Below are positions 17,676 through 27,498 of a stretch of 64,000 nucleotides of DNA, piece after piece (the stretch's first letter is position 1; each line of letters begins with the position of its first letter). Origin of the DNA: Lucifugimonas sp038150225 (lineage in GTDB: Bacteria; Chloroflexota; Dehalococcoidia; Lucifugimonadales; Lucifugimonadaceae); NCBI GenBank assembly GCA_038150225.1, contig JAYQWG010000001.1, forward strand, positions 69,467 to 133,466, in the 5' to 3' direction. The position numbers and the translations under genes were made by a program. The notes beneath the pieces were generated by a model. The model was not told where the DNA came from. It searched no databases and saw only the letters and a program-made list of their open reading frames with translations.

Positions 17676-19528
17676 TGTGCGGAATATTCGCATATTCAGG
17701 TAACGAAAGTCCCGTTCCGCACTTGCTCGCAGGATTGAAGGCTGTTGAATACCGCGGATACGACTCCGCTGGCATATCCGTCATTGACGAATCCAACACG
17801 ATTCGCACCATCAAGCATGGAGATCACAAGGCCTCACTGTCCAACCTTGCAAAAACGGTGACCGACTCCCAAATAGAAGGTTTTTTCGGAATTGGGCACA
17901 CACGATGGGCTACCCACGGTGAGGTGAACGATCAGAACTCTCACCCTCATCAATCGAGCAACGGCAAAGTCTCGATTGCCCACAACGGGATTGTCGAGAA
18001 TTACATCGAGCTGAAAGACGAATTGATCAGTCGGGGTGTCGAGTTCGTTTCAGAAACCGATTCTGAAGTAATTGCTCACTATGTTGGTGCGGCAGTCTCT
18101 GAGGGTCGTTCGTTGAGAGAGGCGGTTACCGAAGCCGCTGGAATTATTCGAGGAAACACAGCGATCGTAGCTGTTTCAAGTAATGAACCCGGCCGGATCG
18201 TCGGACTTAGGATTGGGAATGCCGGCGGAATAGTTGCTGGTACACGCGATGGCGTTTCCGTGATGGCATCTGATCCGATTGCTTTATTACCTCACGTATC
18301 AGAAGTCGTATATCTCGAACCGGGTGAAGTGATCGAGGTCGACAAGGGAGCGCTGTCGGTATTTGATCTGATTGGTAATGAGATCTTAAAGACTGCGGTT
18401 GAACTGAATCAGGATTTTGAGGCCGCTCAAAAGGGGAACCACCCCCACTTCATGTCCAAAGAGATTGCCGAGCAGCCAGATGCGGTCCAGGGATCTCTTC
18501 GAGGACGAGCTGATTTCACCAGGTCGGTACAGACACTTCCAGAATTTGGACTTAGTGGAGCCGAAATCCACGATCTAAAACGTGTGGTACTCACCGGGAT
18601 GGGCACCTCGCTTCATGCCGCTATGTTCGGTGCGCAGGTAATTGAGTCACTCGCTCGCATTCCGGCGACCGCCGAGAACTCATCTGAACTGCGATACAGA
18701 AATCCGATACTCGACAAAAACACCCTCGTGATTGCGATTACACAGTCTGGTGAAACAGCCGACACTCTTGCAGCAATGGAATCGGCTCGCGAAGCCGGTT
18801 GTCCGCAGGCAGTGGTTCTAGAGGCAGAAGGCACACAAGCAACTCGAGTTGCCAATTTCACGCTTCCGGTCAAAGTTGGCCAGGAAATCGGCGTTGCCTC
18901 GACCAAAACGCTCGTCGGAAGTATGACGGTGTTGCTTCAGCTGGCAATCGTACTGGCAAAGGCGCGTGGTGAGATCTCTCGAGAAGAAGAAGCCGGTTAC
19001 GTGCAAAATCTTGCAGAGCTTCCAGCACTAGTGGCAAATGTTCTCGACCTTGAAGACCAGATCAAAGAGTATTCAAGTTGGCTTAGCGATTTTGATGATT
19101 TGCTCTATCTCGGTCGGGCTGCGCAACTGCCGATTGCAATGGAAGGTGCTCTCAAGATGAAGGAGCTTGCCTACATTCACGCCGAGGGTTACGCCGCCGG
19201 CGAAATGAAGCACGGTGTAAACGCGCTGCTTGGGCCGGATATGGCGACAGTAGTCTGTGCCCCCCAAAACGGGCTTCACGAAAAAATGGTGTCAAACATC
19301 TCGGAAGTTAAAGCGCGTGGTGGCGAAGTACTTGCTCTGGCAACAAAAGGTGACACCGTCATTGAACGCGTTGCTGATCACGTTTTGTATGTGCCGGAAT
19401 GCCCAGAGCTGCTTCAGCCATTTGCCACACTCGTTCCGCTGCAAATGCTTGCCTATTACACAGCGCTTGCTCTAGGCCGAGATCCAGATAAACCTCGCAA
19501 TCTGGCGAAAACGGTGACTGTCGAGTAA
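17675..19528 (+). CDS. glmS: Glutamine-fructose-6-phosphate aminotransferase (isomerizing)
   Basis: At 617 residues it is full length. The N-terminal nucleophile Cys2 follows the start (MCGIFAYSG), the glutaminase domain shows HTRWATHGEVNDQNSHPH, and two SIS domains follow, with VLTGMGTSLHAA and ITQSGETADTLAA in the first and LGRAAQLPIAMEGALKMKE in the second. The extreme C-terminus ends NLAKTVTVE as expected. It makes glucosamine-6-phosphate for peptidoglycan or surface glycans. No glmS ribozyme is present because the gene overlaps plsC with no leader. Confidence 0.96.
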   Translation: MCGIFAYSGNESPVPHLLAGLKAVEYRGYDSAGISVIDESNTIRTIKHGDHKASLSNLAKTVTDSQIEGFFGIGHTRWATHGEVNDQNSHPHQSSNGKVSIAHNGIVENYIELKDELISRGVEFVSETDSEVIAHYVGAAVSEGRSLREAVTEAAGIIRGNTAIVAVSSNEPGRIVGLRIGNAGGIVAGTRDGVSVMASDPIALLPHVSEVVYLEPGEVIEVDKGALSVFDLIGNEILKTAVELNQDFEAAQKGNHPHFMSKEIAEQPDAVQGSLRGRADFTRSVQTLPEFGLSGAEIHDLKRVVLTGMGTSLHAAMFGAQVIESLARIPATAENSSELRYRNPILDKNTLVIAITQSGETADTLAAMESAREAGCPQAVVLEAEGTQATRVANFTLPVKVGQEIGVASTKTLVGSMTVLLQLAIVLAKARGEISREEEAGYVQNLAELPALVANVLDLEDQIKEYSSWLSDFDDLLYLGRAAQLPIAMEGALKMKELAYIHAEGYAAGEMKHGVNALLGPDMATVVCAPQNGLHEKMVSNISEVKARGGEVLALATKGDTVIERVADHVLYVPECPELLQPFATLVPLQMLAYYTALALGRDPDKPRNLAKTVTVE

Positions 19529-19541
19529 CAGGTGCTGGCTA

Positions 19542-19569
19542 CGGGCATTTTTCGGGCGTAATATGCCCG
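19542..19569 (+). terminator. Stem-loop after glmS, possible terminator
   Basis: CGGGCAT (19542-19548) can pair with ATGCCCG (19563-19569), 13 bp after the glmS stop and 36 bp before the next gene. A TTTTT run lies in the loop rather than after the stem, so intrinsic termination is doubtful. Confidence 0.3.
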
Positions 19570-19605
19570 CCTGCCAGTAACTGTCCTCAAGGCGCCCCGT
19601 AGCTA

Positions 19606-20877
19606 TTGCAACCACAACCTGACTCCCCGTCCGTTTCTGCTTTCAGGCAGCGCCTCACCGAAAAACTCGGAGCACTCTCCAACCCCGTCTATCGTCGTTA
19701 TTGGCTAGGGTCGCTGGCTTCGGTTGGCGCGATCCAGATCGCCCAAATGGCACAGCAATGGCTAATCGTGGACGGACTGGGTGGTTCGGCACTTTCTCTC
19801 GGATACCTGGGAGCAGCCACTTCGATTCCGACCATAATCGTCACCTTGTTCGGCGGTGTACTGGCAGACAGGTTTGATCGCAGACTGTTGATGATTGGGG
19901 TGTCGGTCGCTTCGACATCGCTTCTATTGATTCTCGCGATACTCGACTCGACAGGCGTCGTTCAAATTTGGAATGTAGTTGTAATCGCATCGATTCATGG
20001 CCTTGTGATGGGCTTCGATGGTCCTGTGCGAACTTCTTACTTCCCATTGCTTATCGAGAAACACCACATGATGAGCGCTGTTGCCCTTGGATCTGTGATG
20101 TGGCAATTCAGTCGACTCGTCACCCCAATTCTTGGCGGACTACTCATTACTTTCGGTGGAACCGCGTCGGTTTTCTACATTGGCGTGCTTGGTTGGCTCA
20201 GCATGTTGGTCGTGATCATTTCGATCCGACTATCGAGTCCAGCACCCTCGACCCAGCGAAACGTGGTTCGGGACATGAAGGAGGGAATACAGTTCATTCT
20301 TGGGCGTAGAGATTTTGTCCTTCTCATCGGTCTTACTTACTGCACGCACTTCTTCGGAATGCAGTATTTGCAGCTAATGCCCTTGTTTGCTCAAAGATTG
20401 GGTAGAGACGCCGATGGTTTCGGAATCATGCTCTCTGCGCTGGGACTGGGTGCTCTCACGGGGACATTTGTTGTAGGTCGAGTTCGCAATCATCCAAGAG
20501 TTGGGCTCATCATGATTTTCGGATCACTGAGTTTCACTGCATTGATCGCAACGTTTGCGTATACCGAGATTTTTAGTCTTGGACTGGTATTCCTGTACTT
20601 CGCCGGACTCGCAAACACCATTTACTTCGTGATCGCTATGACCGTTTTGCAGTTGCGTGTGCCTGAGCAAATGCGTGGTCGGGTAATGGGCATCTACACG
20701 ATCACATTTAGCCTTATTCCGCTGGGTGGAATGATGGGTGGCTACGTTGCTTCAATATACGACGAGCGAATTGCAGTAATAGTAGGTTCCGGCATCCTGG
20801 CAAGTATTTTCGTGCTCGTGGCGACAACTCAACCTGTTGTCCGAAATCTTGATGGACGCCGACTGGCTGAGAGCTAA
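19606..20877 (+). CDS. Major facilitator superfamily transporter
   Basis: A 423-residue protein with about 12 membrane helices, the GGVLADRFDRRLLM loop (MFS motif A type, between helices 2 and 3) and the repeated RVPEQMRGRVMGIYT motif in the second half. This is the pattern of the MFS group often annotated as enterobactin-exporter-like (EntS/MFS_3). The substrate is unknown. It starts with TTG, and a paralogue begins 3 bp after its stop, so the two are co-transcribed and may act together or as recent duplicates. Confidence 0.85.
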   Translation: MQPQPDSPSVSAFRQRLTEKLGALSNPVYRRYWLGSLASVGAIQIAQMAQQWLIVDGLGGSALSLGYLGAATSIPTIIVTLFGGVLADRFDRRLLMIGVSVASTSLLLILAILDSTGVVQIWNVVVIASIHGLVMGFDGPVRTSYFPLLIEKHHMMSAVALGSVMWQFSRLVTPILGGLLITFGGTASVFYIGVLGWLSMLVVIISIRLSSPAPSTQRNVVRDMKEGIQFILGRRDFVLLIGLTYCTHFFGMQYLQLMPLFAQRLGRDADGFGIMLSALGLGALTGTFVVGRVRNHPRVGLIMIFGSLSFTALIATFAYTEIFSLGLVFLYFAGLANTIYFVIAMTVLQLRVPEQMRGRVMGIYTITFSLIPLGGMMGGYVASIYDERIAVIVGSGILASIFVLVATTQPVVRNLDGRRLAES

Positions 20878-20880
20878 GAA

Positions 20881-22098
20881 TTGAGTACTTCAAGTGCCCT
20901 GCGAATCCCTAAATTCAGGATTTATTTCGTAGGTACATCGCTGGCAATGAATGCCCTGAGGCTAGGAGCTGTTGCGCAGGCATTACTAATTTGGGACCTG
21001 ACAGGCTCAACGCTCAGTCTTGGCGTAGTTGCCGCAGCCTCCGCACTGCCAATGATGCTCATCAATGTCTTCGGTGGCGTGATGGCAGATAGGTTCGAAG
21101 CGAAAAACTTGCTGTCGATAACCTCGTTGGTCGGAGCTGCATTACTCGTTGTACTTGGGGTTCTTGATGCAACTGATGTTGTTCGACCGTGGCACGTTTT
21201 CGTAATCGCAATTCTTACCGGGTTGATATCAGGTGCAGATCCGCCCGCCCGCCAGGCATATTTTCCGTCTCTAGTACCGAATTCTGCGTTGAAAAGTGCT
21301 GTGACGATCAACGGCTCGCTCCTTGCATCTGCTTCGATCGTCGCCCCCACTCTCGGTGGACTCTTGATCGCAGCCACAAATACCTCGATCGGATTCTTCG
21401 TCGCTGCGATCGGCTGGTTTTCCATGTTCGTCGTGACCTTTGTTCTTCCTGGTCGAGGCACGATCGAACGCCAGAGCAGTGTTCTTAGAGAGCTGACAAC
21501 AGGATTCAACTTCATTCGTACAAACCGCGTACTGCTGGTTCTGGCAATTCTGGTGTTTTCAAATATGTTGATGGGGTTTGGTTGGATCGGCGTTCTACCT
21601 GCGTATGTCGATCGTTTCGGTGGTGGTGAGCGCGAGGTTGGGTTTGTATTCTCGTCAGCAGGTGTAGGGGCGTTTACTGGCATCCTCGTCGCCGGGAGGT
21701 TGTCCCTGGGCAAGCACTATGGCCGTGTCACGCTTGCCGCCGCGGCTTTGTTCTCGTCGGTGATGCTTGTTGTGTCGGTATCTCCCGTACTCGCTCTCGG
21801 AATGGCTCTCGCGCTAATAGCCCACTTTGGAAACGGATTTTTCAATATTTCAGCTGTAGTGGCAGTACAACTGAGAGTGCCAGAAGACTTTCGAGGTCGA
21901 GTGATGGGAGTCTTCGCCATCTCTCAAAGTGTTGGATTACTCGGGGGACTCTGGACCGGAACGCTGGCGAATTGGTTCGGTATCAAGGCAGGCATGTTGG
22001 TGGGGCCAATCATTCTCCTGACGATGATCTCGTTGATATTTGTCACTCAGAAGTCGGTCAGAATGCTCCATGAAAACCCTGAGTTGGATGCCACATAA
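20881..22098 (+). CDS. Major facilitator superfamily transporter, paralogue of the preceding gene
   Basis: A 405-residue 12-helix MFS protein that aligns by eye with the upstream gene over its whole length: GGVMADRFEAKNLL against GGVLADRFDRRLLM, and RVPEDFRGRVMGVFAIS against RVPEQMRGRVMGIYTIT. It belongs to the same EntS-like group, inferred to export a hydrophobic or small-molecule substrate. TTG start, no strong ribosome site, 3 bp spacer to the partner. A tandem duplication is the simplest origin. Confidence 0.85.
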   Translation: MSTSSALRIPKFRIYFVGTSLAMNALRLGAVAQALLIWDLTGSTLSLGVVAAASALPMMLINVFGGVMADRFEAKNLLSITSLVGAALLVVLGVLDATDVVRPWHVFVIAILTGLISGADPPARQAYFPSLVPNSALKSAVTINGSLLASASIVAPTLGGLLIAATNTSIGFFVAAIGWFSMFVVTFVLPGRGTIERQSSVLRELTTGFNFIRTNRVLLVLAILVFSNMLMGFGWIGVLPAYVDRFGGGEREVGFVFSSAGVGAFTGILVAGRLSLGKHYGRVTLAAAALFSSVMLVVSVSPVLALGMALALIAHFGNGFFNISAVVAVQLRVPEDFRGRVMGVFAISQSVGLLGGLWTGTLANWFGIKAGMLVGPIILLTMISLIFVTQKSVRMLHENPELDAT

Positions 22099-22128
22099 CA
22101 ATCTGGCTCGAATATAGTTTTTAACCCG

Positions 22129-23229
22129 ATGGCAGCAACTCCAGAGAAGACGAAACCCGACCTCCACAGCATCCGATTACGACTGGAAGAGCGTGAAAAG
22201 ATGCTGTCCCAGTTCGCGTCAAAATCTATCGACGGAGTACGAGCGATCGATGAAGAACCTGCTCCGACCAGGACGGCGTTTCAGCGAGATCGTGATCGAG
22301 TAATTCACACGAACTCATTTCGGCGACTCAAACACAAAAGCCAGGTTTTTGTTGCTCCGCAGGGTGACCATTTCACCACACGTCTAACCCACGTAATCGA
22401 GGTCTCACAGGTAGGTCGTTCAATCGCACGTGGACTGAATCTGAACGAGGATTTAGTCGAAGCGATCGGTCTTGGCCATGATCTTGGTCACACACCGTTC
22501 GGACATATTGGTGAGAGCGTCTTAAACCAGGTCTTGACTGACGGATTTCATCACAGTCGACACTCGGTCCGGCTCATCACGCTGCTTGAAAAAGATGGAA
22601 ATGGCCTAAATCTCACCGAGCATGTTGTAGACGGTATTCGAAATCACTCGAAACCAGAAGGAAAGTTCCTATCGAAAGAAGCGGTAGAGAATCTGTCTCT
22701 CGAAGCCCAAATTGTGCGAATTTCCGATGCACTGGCGTATCTTGCTCACGACATCCAGGATGCTCTTCGTTCCGATTTGTTTACCGTCGACGAATTACCG
22801 AGTGATGCTGTAGATGCACTTGGGTTCAGGCACTCTCAGCGAATAGACGCTGTGGTCAAAGACGTGATTGAGTCCTCATGGGACTGCACAGGTGAAATTG
22901 ATCTGCCAGACGGCGAAACACCCTGGATTCGAATGTCCGATGAGCTAGGAAAAATCGTCACTGATCTTCGGGTGTTTATGTTCGAGCGCTTTTATCACCC
23001 GATCAGCAATTCGGTCGAAGGTCGAAAAGCCGCGGCGATAGTGGGTGTGTTGTTCGAGCATTTCACACGTAATCCCAATGAAATCCCGGCCTGGATTCGT
23101 GAACTTTCCGGTTCAATTGACCGCGCTGCAGCCGACTACGTTTGCGGTATGACCGATAACTACGCCTTGCTCAAGGCAGAAGAAATTCGCCCAGGTTTGA
23201 GCAATGGTGTGTTCCAGGGCCGCATCTAA
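22129..23229 (+). CDS. dgt: dGTP triphosphohydrolase-like HD protein
   Basis: A 366-residue member of the dGTPase family. HD-domain ligands are His88 in TRLTHVIEV, the HD pair at 117-118 in GLGHDLGHTPFGHIGE, and a later aspartate in AYLAHDIQDAL. The N-terminal RTAFQRDRDRVIHTNSFRRL is the nucleotide-site signature. The family removes triphosphate from dGTP or other dNTPs. It is of the shorter type without the E. coli insertions. dnaG follows after about 160 bp, and dgt-dnaG-rpoD is a recurring order in bacteria. Confidence 0.92.
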   Translation: MAATPEKTKPDLHSIRLRLEEREKMLSQFASKSIDGVRAIDEEPAPTRTAFQRDRDRVIHTNSFRRLKHKSQVFVAPQGDHFTTRLTHVIEVSQVGRSIARGLNLNEDLVEAIGLGHDLGHTPFGHIGESVLNQVLTDGFHHSRHSVRLITLLEKDGNGLNLTEHVVDGIRNHSKPEGKFLSKEAVENLSLEAQIVRISDALAYLAHDIQDALRSDLFTVDELPSDAVDALGFRHSQRIDAVVKDVIESSWDCTGEIDLPDGETPWIRMSDELGKIVTDLRVFMFERFYHPISNSVEGRKAAAIVGVLFEHFTRNPNEIPAWIRELSGSIDRAAADYVCGMTDNYALLKAEEIRPGLSNGVFQGRI

Positions 23230-23390
23230 AAATCACTAAAAAATACCCCCGGAAAAATCCCACGGGGAAATGATCGCCCTTATACTCGGTACACCGTTCG
23301 CCTATCCGATTCCGTGTGGTCGTGAACGAGTGACATCGACCCTGGGATTTATAGACCGCATCCTTTTAGGATGCCCCGAGTTTCACAGAT

Positions 23391-25202
23391 ATGGCGTTAG
23401 TCGACGAGGTAAAAAACCGGTCCGATATCGTTCAGGTCATTTCAGATTACGTCGACCTGGATACTTCGTCGCGCCAGCCAAAAGCGCTCTGTCCGTTCCA
23501 CTCTGAGCGAACCCCGTCATTCGTCATATACCCGGAAACCGGCAACTGGCACTGCTTCGGTTCTTGCGCTGAAGGTGGCGACGTTATCTCGTTCTTGATG
23601 AAACGAGAGAACATGTCGTTCACTGAGGCTGTAAACCAGCTTGCTGCCCGCGCCGGGATCAAAGTTGAGGAACGAAAGAACGAGCCTAGGGCTAAGCCTG
23701 TAGAGGGGCTGGTAGCAGCTAACGAGGTTGCAGCTAAGTACTACAAATCTCGATTAGGTTCTCCCGCTGGTGAATCGGCACGTGAGTATCTGGCTGATCG
23801 CGGGATCGATATGCTCGCGGCAGAGCGCCGAGGACTTGGACTCGCTCCAAGCGGTATCGAAACGCTGGCAGGGCACCTTAGGACTCAGAACGTCCAGGCT
23901 AGAGCCGCCAGGGATGCCGGACTTATAACTCGTAAAGACGACGGATCATGGCAGGACATGTTCCGAGGTCGCCTAACGATTGAGATTCGAGACGCACGAG
24001 ACCGGATTATCGGTTTCGGTGCCCGTACCCTCGATGGATCAGAGCCCAAATACCTGAACACGGCTCAGACCGAATTATTTGAAAAATCGAACGTTCTTTA
24101 CGGTCTGAACTGGGCTACCGAGGCAATTCGAACCCAGAATGAAGCCATCGTGGTTGAAGGCTACATGGATGTGATCACTGCCCAGGAACATGGGTTCCAG
24201 AATGTGGTGGCATCTATGGGAACCGCAGTAACAGGACAGCAACTCGATACGCTCGCCCGGTACGCAACTTCGGGTGGCGAGGGCAAGATCGTTCTTTGCT
24301 TGGACTCGGATGCAGCGGGTGAAGCCGCCACTTTGAGGGCACTTGAAGGAGTTAGTTCTGAACTGGCATCAGGGCGTCGCAAGAATCTGGATGTTCGAGT
24401 TGCTCGACCAGATGGCGGAAAAGACCCGGACGAAGCTATTCGTTCAGATGCTGACAGCTGGCGCGCTTCGCTAAACGATGCAGAACCGCTTCTACAGTAC
24501 TTGATTGCTGCTAAGTCAAAGCTTCATAACATGGAGTCGGGCGAAGGTATTGCTGCATTCGCAAACGAGATCGCACCACTCATATTCAATGTGAGTAACG
24601 ATTACGATCGCGATCGGTATTGGTCAGCAGTTGCCAAAGTGGCAGGAATTACTGAGCAACGATTGAAAACTCTCGTGGAACCGCCCAGGCGAAAGAGTAC
24701 TTGGCGACGTCGCGGGGAAAATCGGACCCGAAACGGAAATGCGCAGCGAATATCGTCACAGCAAGCCGGGCGTGTAATCGATGAGACCACTGGCGATCGA
24801 CTCGAAGAGCATCTACTTACTCTCATACTGCAGCGAGATGATTTGCGTGACCATGTCGTAGCAATGCCTGACGAGTACATCCACGAGTCGGACAATCGTG
24901 CTTTGTTTACTGCGTGGAAATCCTCAACTACACTCGCTGAAATTTCGGAACAACTCGGAGATGAATTAACGGAAAAGGTTCATCTTCTTGCAAATCGTGT
25001 ACTACCTCCGTCAGACCAGCAAATGTTGATCGACGATGTAGCGCAATGTGTATCCCGCTTGAAGGAACGGCACTTCAGGCAAATCAAGCGACTGCAAACT
25101 GAACAGTTGAAGCAGTCTGAAGGTGAGGAAACCAAGGAACTAATCGAACGGTCACTTCATCCGAACGAAAATCTTCGCAACGTAATGACGGGACGGGCAT
25201 AA
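23391..25202 (+). CDS. dnaG: DNA primase
   Basis: A 603-residue DnaG. The zinc-binding CHC2 domain shows Cys34, His37, Cys55 and Cys59 (CPFHSERTPSF, then WHCFGSCAEGGDVI). The RNA-polymerase core contains the TOPRIM motifs IVVEGYMDVI and LCLDSDAAGE, and FGARTLDGSEPKYLNT precedes them. The C-terminal helicase-interaction domain is present but divergent. It synthesises primers for lagging-strand replication. Its stop is immediately followed by the rpoD start, part of the macromolecular-synthesis arrangement. Confidence 0.96.
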   Translation: MALVDEVKNRSDIVQVISDYVDLDTSSRQPKALCPFHSERTPSFVIYPETGNWHCFGSCAEGGDVISFLMKRENMSFTEAVNQLAARAGIKVEERKNEPRAKPVEGLVAANEVAAKYYKSRLGSPAGESAREYLADRGIDMLAAERRGLGLAPSGIETLAGHLRTQNVQARAARDAGLITRKDDGSWQDMFRGRLTIEIRDARDRIIGFGARTLDGSEPKYLNTAQTELFEKSNVLYGLNWATEAIRTQNEAIVVEGYMDVITAQEHGFQNVVASMGTAVTGQQLDTLARYATSGGEGKIVLCLDSDAAGEAATLRALEGVSSELASGRRKNLDVRVARPDGGKDPDEAIRSDADSWRASLNDAEPLLQYLIAAKSKLHNMESGEGIAAFANEIAPLIFNVSNDYDRDRYWSAVAKVAGITEQRLKTLVEPPRRKSTWRRRGENRTRNGNAQRISSQQAGRVIDETTGDRLEEHLLTLILQRDDLRDHVVAMPDEYIHESDNRALFTAWKSSTTLAEISEQLGDELTEKVHLLANRVLPPSDQQMLIDDVAQCVSRLKERHFRQIKRLQTEQLKQSEGEETKELIERSLHPNENLRNVMTGRA

Positions 25203-26741
25203 ATGGCACGATCTTCTCAAACGCCAGATAACGAAGAACAACTTCAGGATCTCTCAAGTTCAGGAGGATTGTTGCTTTCTGCGAGCAACAAGGACCTCGA
25301 TGGAGATGAGATGGATGACGACAACACCGACGAACGTGTTGCTCCTGCAATGCTGCGTTCCACGGCAATTGCCACAAGCATTTCCGAGCTGGACAGCTGG
25401 GGTTCGCGAGAAGCCGACGGTTTCGGCGCTCTGAACTTCAATGCTCTTGTTGAACAGTCTGAAATTTCTGATGACCCGGTACGTATGTACTTGCGTGAGA
25501 TCGGGCGTGTCGACCTCCTTACAGCGCAGGATGAGCGATTCCTTGCGCGTGGAATGGAAATATCCATTCGTCTTTCAGATGTGCAATCTGAAATGGCTGC
25601 CGAAACGGGTCGCATGCCGTCCGCAGCGGACACAACGCTTGAGCTTCTGACACGTCTGGGCGCACAGCACGAGGCAGCGCAAGCCATTGCCAATTATTTG
25701 GGTCTACCGAAGGGCACGACTCTTGGAACTGTGCTTGGTGTTCCCGAATTCAGAGAATTGATTGATGGTCCTCACAACGAGGAATTGCTCGCATACTTGT
25801 CTGACGCTTTCAACTGCGAGACGGAACAAGCTCAGGACATGGTTCGTGAGCTTTCGATAACGTCGGCTTTGATCGCACCTGAAACGCTTGATGCTCTTGA
25901 TGACGACCCAAAATTGAGTTCACTCTCAAAGAACGTTGAGTCAGACGAGTACATCCAGCAGCTAGTCGTGTACGAATTTCTGCTTGGTGCTCATTTTTCG
26001 AAGATTCGTGGTGATGGTGAACGCTCCGAGCGACACCTTGCCGAAGCAAATCTTCGACTTGTTGTCTCAGTCGCAAAGAAATACATGGGTCGAGGTATGA
26101 ACCTGCTGGACTTGATCCAGGAAGGGAACATCGGACTCATTCGTGCGGTCGAAAAATTCGATTACCGCAAGGGCTATAAATTCAGTACGTACGCAACTTG
26201 GTGGATCAGGCAGGCGATCACCAGGTCTATTGCCGACCAGGCGCGGACAATTCGAATTCCTGTTCACATGGTCGAGACGATAAACAAGCTTTTGCGAGTA
26301 AGTCGTCGATTGGTTCAGGAATACGGACGCGAGCCAACTTCGGAGGAGATCGGACGGCAAATGGAAATGCCCGCCGATCGAGTTCGAGAGATCCTTAAAA
26401 TTTCTCAAGAGCCAGTTTCACTCGAAACACCTATTGGCGAAGAAGAAGATTCGGCTCTTGGTGATTTCATTCCTGATAACAATACCCAGACACCGGTTGA
26501 CGCTACTTCTCAGAAACTCCTGAAAGAACAGGTTGGCGATGTACTGGCTTCAATCAGTCAACGTGAACGCCGGGTTCTCGAGTTGCGATTCGGCATCGAG
26601 GACGGAAGAAGCAGGACTCTCGAAGAAGTTGGTATGGAATTCGGTGTGACCAGGGAACGAATCCGACAGATCGAAGCCAAAGCGCTCAGGAAACTACGGC
26701 ATCCCACGCGATCTAAGAAGCTTCGAGACTTCCTCGAGTAG
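25203..26741 (+). CDS. rpoD: Primary RNA polymerase sigma factor (sigma-70/SigA)
   Basis: A 512-residue group 1 sigma factor. Region 1.2 is DDPVRMYLREIGRVDLLT; regions 2.1-2.4 run from ERHLAEANLRLVVSVAKKY through LDLIQEGNIGLIRAVEKFDY to KFSTYATWWIRQAITRSI; region 3 has TIRIPVHMVETINKLLRVS; region 4.2 is EEVGMEFGVTRERIRQIEAK. The non-conserved insertion between 1.2 and 2.1 is large (around residues 120-265), as in primary sigma factors. The acidic N-terminus stands in for region 1.1. It directly abuts dnaG. Confidence 0.96.
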   Translation: MARSSQTPDNEEQLQDLSSSGGLLLSASNKDLDGDEMDDDNTDERVAPAMLRSTAIATSISELDSWGSREADGFGALNFNALVEQSEISDDPVRMYLREIGRVDLLTAQDERFLARGMEISIRLSDVQSEMAAETGRMPSAADTTLELLTRLGAQHEAAQAIANYLGLPKGTTLGTVLGVPEFRELIDGPHNEELLAYLSDAFNCETEQAQDMVRELSITSALIAPETLDALDDDPKLSSLSKNVESDEYIQQLVVYEFLLGAHFSKIRGDGERSERHLAEANLRLVVSVAKKYMGRGMNLLDLIQEGNIGLIRAVEKFDYRKGYKFSTYATWWIRQAITRSIADQARTIRIPVHMVETINKLLRVSRRLVQEYGREPTSEEIGRQMEMPADRVREILKISQEPVSLETPIGEEEDSALGDFIPDNNTQTPVDATSQKLLKEQVGDVLASISQRERRVLELRFGIEDGRSRTLEEVGMEFGVTRERIRQIEAKALRKLRHPTRSKKLRDFLE

Positions 26742-26753
26742 ACGTAGTTCAAC

Positions 26754-27052
26754 ATGCCAGAAGCACCGGACCTTCAAATTGTGAAGGAATTTCTGGCACA
26801 GCGCGTCGTCGGTCAAAAGATTGTCGATGCCGAAGAGCGAAAGCCTCTCGTGCTTCGGAACATGCGACGAAATTACTGCGATCAATCGTGGGTGATTCGA
26901 TTCATCAAAAGCACCGAGAGCATCTTAGAGTTCATGGTAGGAAGAATGAGCAATGCCCAAGATGCGGATCAAAGATCACTGAGATACGTACCAACCGGAG
27001 AGAAACGTCGTACTGTCGAAAGTGTCAACCAGGCCTGCTCATTAATAATTAG
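26754..27052 (+). pseudogene. Formamidopyrimidine-DNA glycosylase (Fpg/Nei family) remnant with internal deletion
   Basis: The first 40 codons read MPEAPDLQIVKEFLAQRVVG and on to RKPLVLRNM, a typical Fpg/Nei N-terminus with the catalytic Pro2-Glu3. From about 26870 homology resumes in another frame: HLRVHGRKNEQCPRCGSKI, then RRETSYCRKCQPGLLINN and stop at 27052, which is the complete C-terminal zinc finger. The middle of the enzyme, about 150-170 residues, is absent. It is a deletion-derived, frame-disrupted remnant, 12 bp after rpoD. The uninterrupted frame to 27116 is chimeric and not a functional glycosylase. Confidence 0.88.
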
Positions 27053-27159
27053 TAAAAACGTAATAAAAAAATACTTGATAAATGTTGTTGATGAAGTAGG
27101 GTGCTGCTACGATTGAACTGTTCCACTGAACGATTGATCTTCGATTAAAGAGACAGTTG

Positions 27160-27477
27160 ATGGAAACTTCAGAAGCGTTGGCCGAAATTCGCGATCTAGT
27201 TGTGATCGTGTTTCTGCTCGTTGCACTAATAGCCATCGTGTTCGGATCTGCGTTGTTTCTGCGTATGTACGGACGGATCAACCGTCTGATGGACAAAGTT
27301 GAGAACGCTGCAGATGAGGTCGAATCAACTTTTGGGAAGGTAGCAACGGCTCGGCGATCAGTCGAAGAGGCCGTTGATACCTTGCAGCCTGTAGCAAATG
27401 CACTGACGGGGATCGCAGGATTCACGGGTCTAACCAGGTTGTTCGGCGGCAAAAAGACCCGTAACGACGCTTCATGA
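27160..27477 (+). CDS. Small membrane-anchored protein, DUF948-like
   Basis: A 105-residue protein with a short N-terminus, one strong membrane helix (LVVIVFLLVALIAIVFGSALFL, about residues 14-35) and a helical, coiled-coil-prone tail (NRLMDKVENAADEVESTFGK, then TARRSVEEAVDTLQPVANAL). This design resembles DUF948/YtxG-type stress proteins. It is followed 21 bp later by a YtxH-like gene, the same pairing as ytxG-ytxH in Firmicutes, so the two probably form a small envelope-stress operon. ATG 27160 is used rather than the adjacent TTG. Confidence 0.7.
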   Translation: METSEALAEIRDLVVIVFLLVALIAIVFGSALFLRMYGRINRLMDKVENAADEVESTFGKVATARRSVEEAVDTLQPVANALTGIAGFTGLTRLFGGKKTRNDAS

Positions 27478-27498
27478 AGTTCAACGAGAGCGATATCT

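Noticed and set aside
17600..17680. glmS ribozyme
   Set aside because: glmS overlaps plsC by one base, leaving no leader for a ribozyme.
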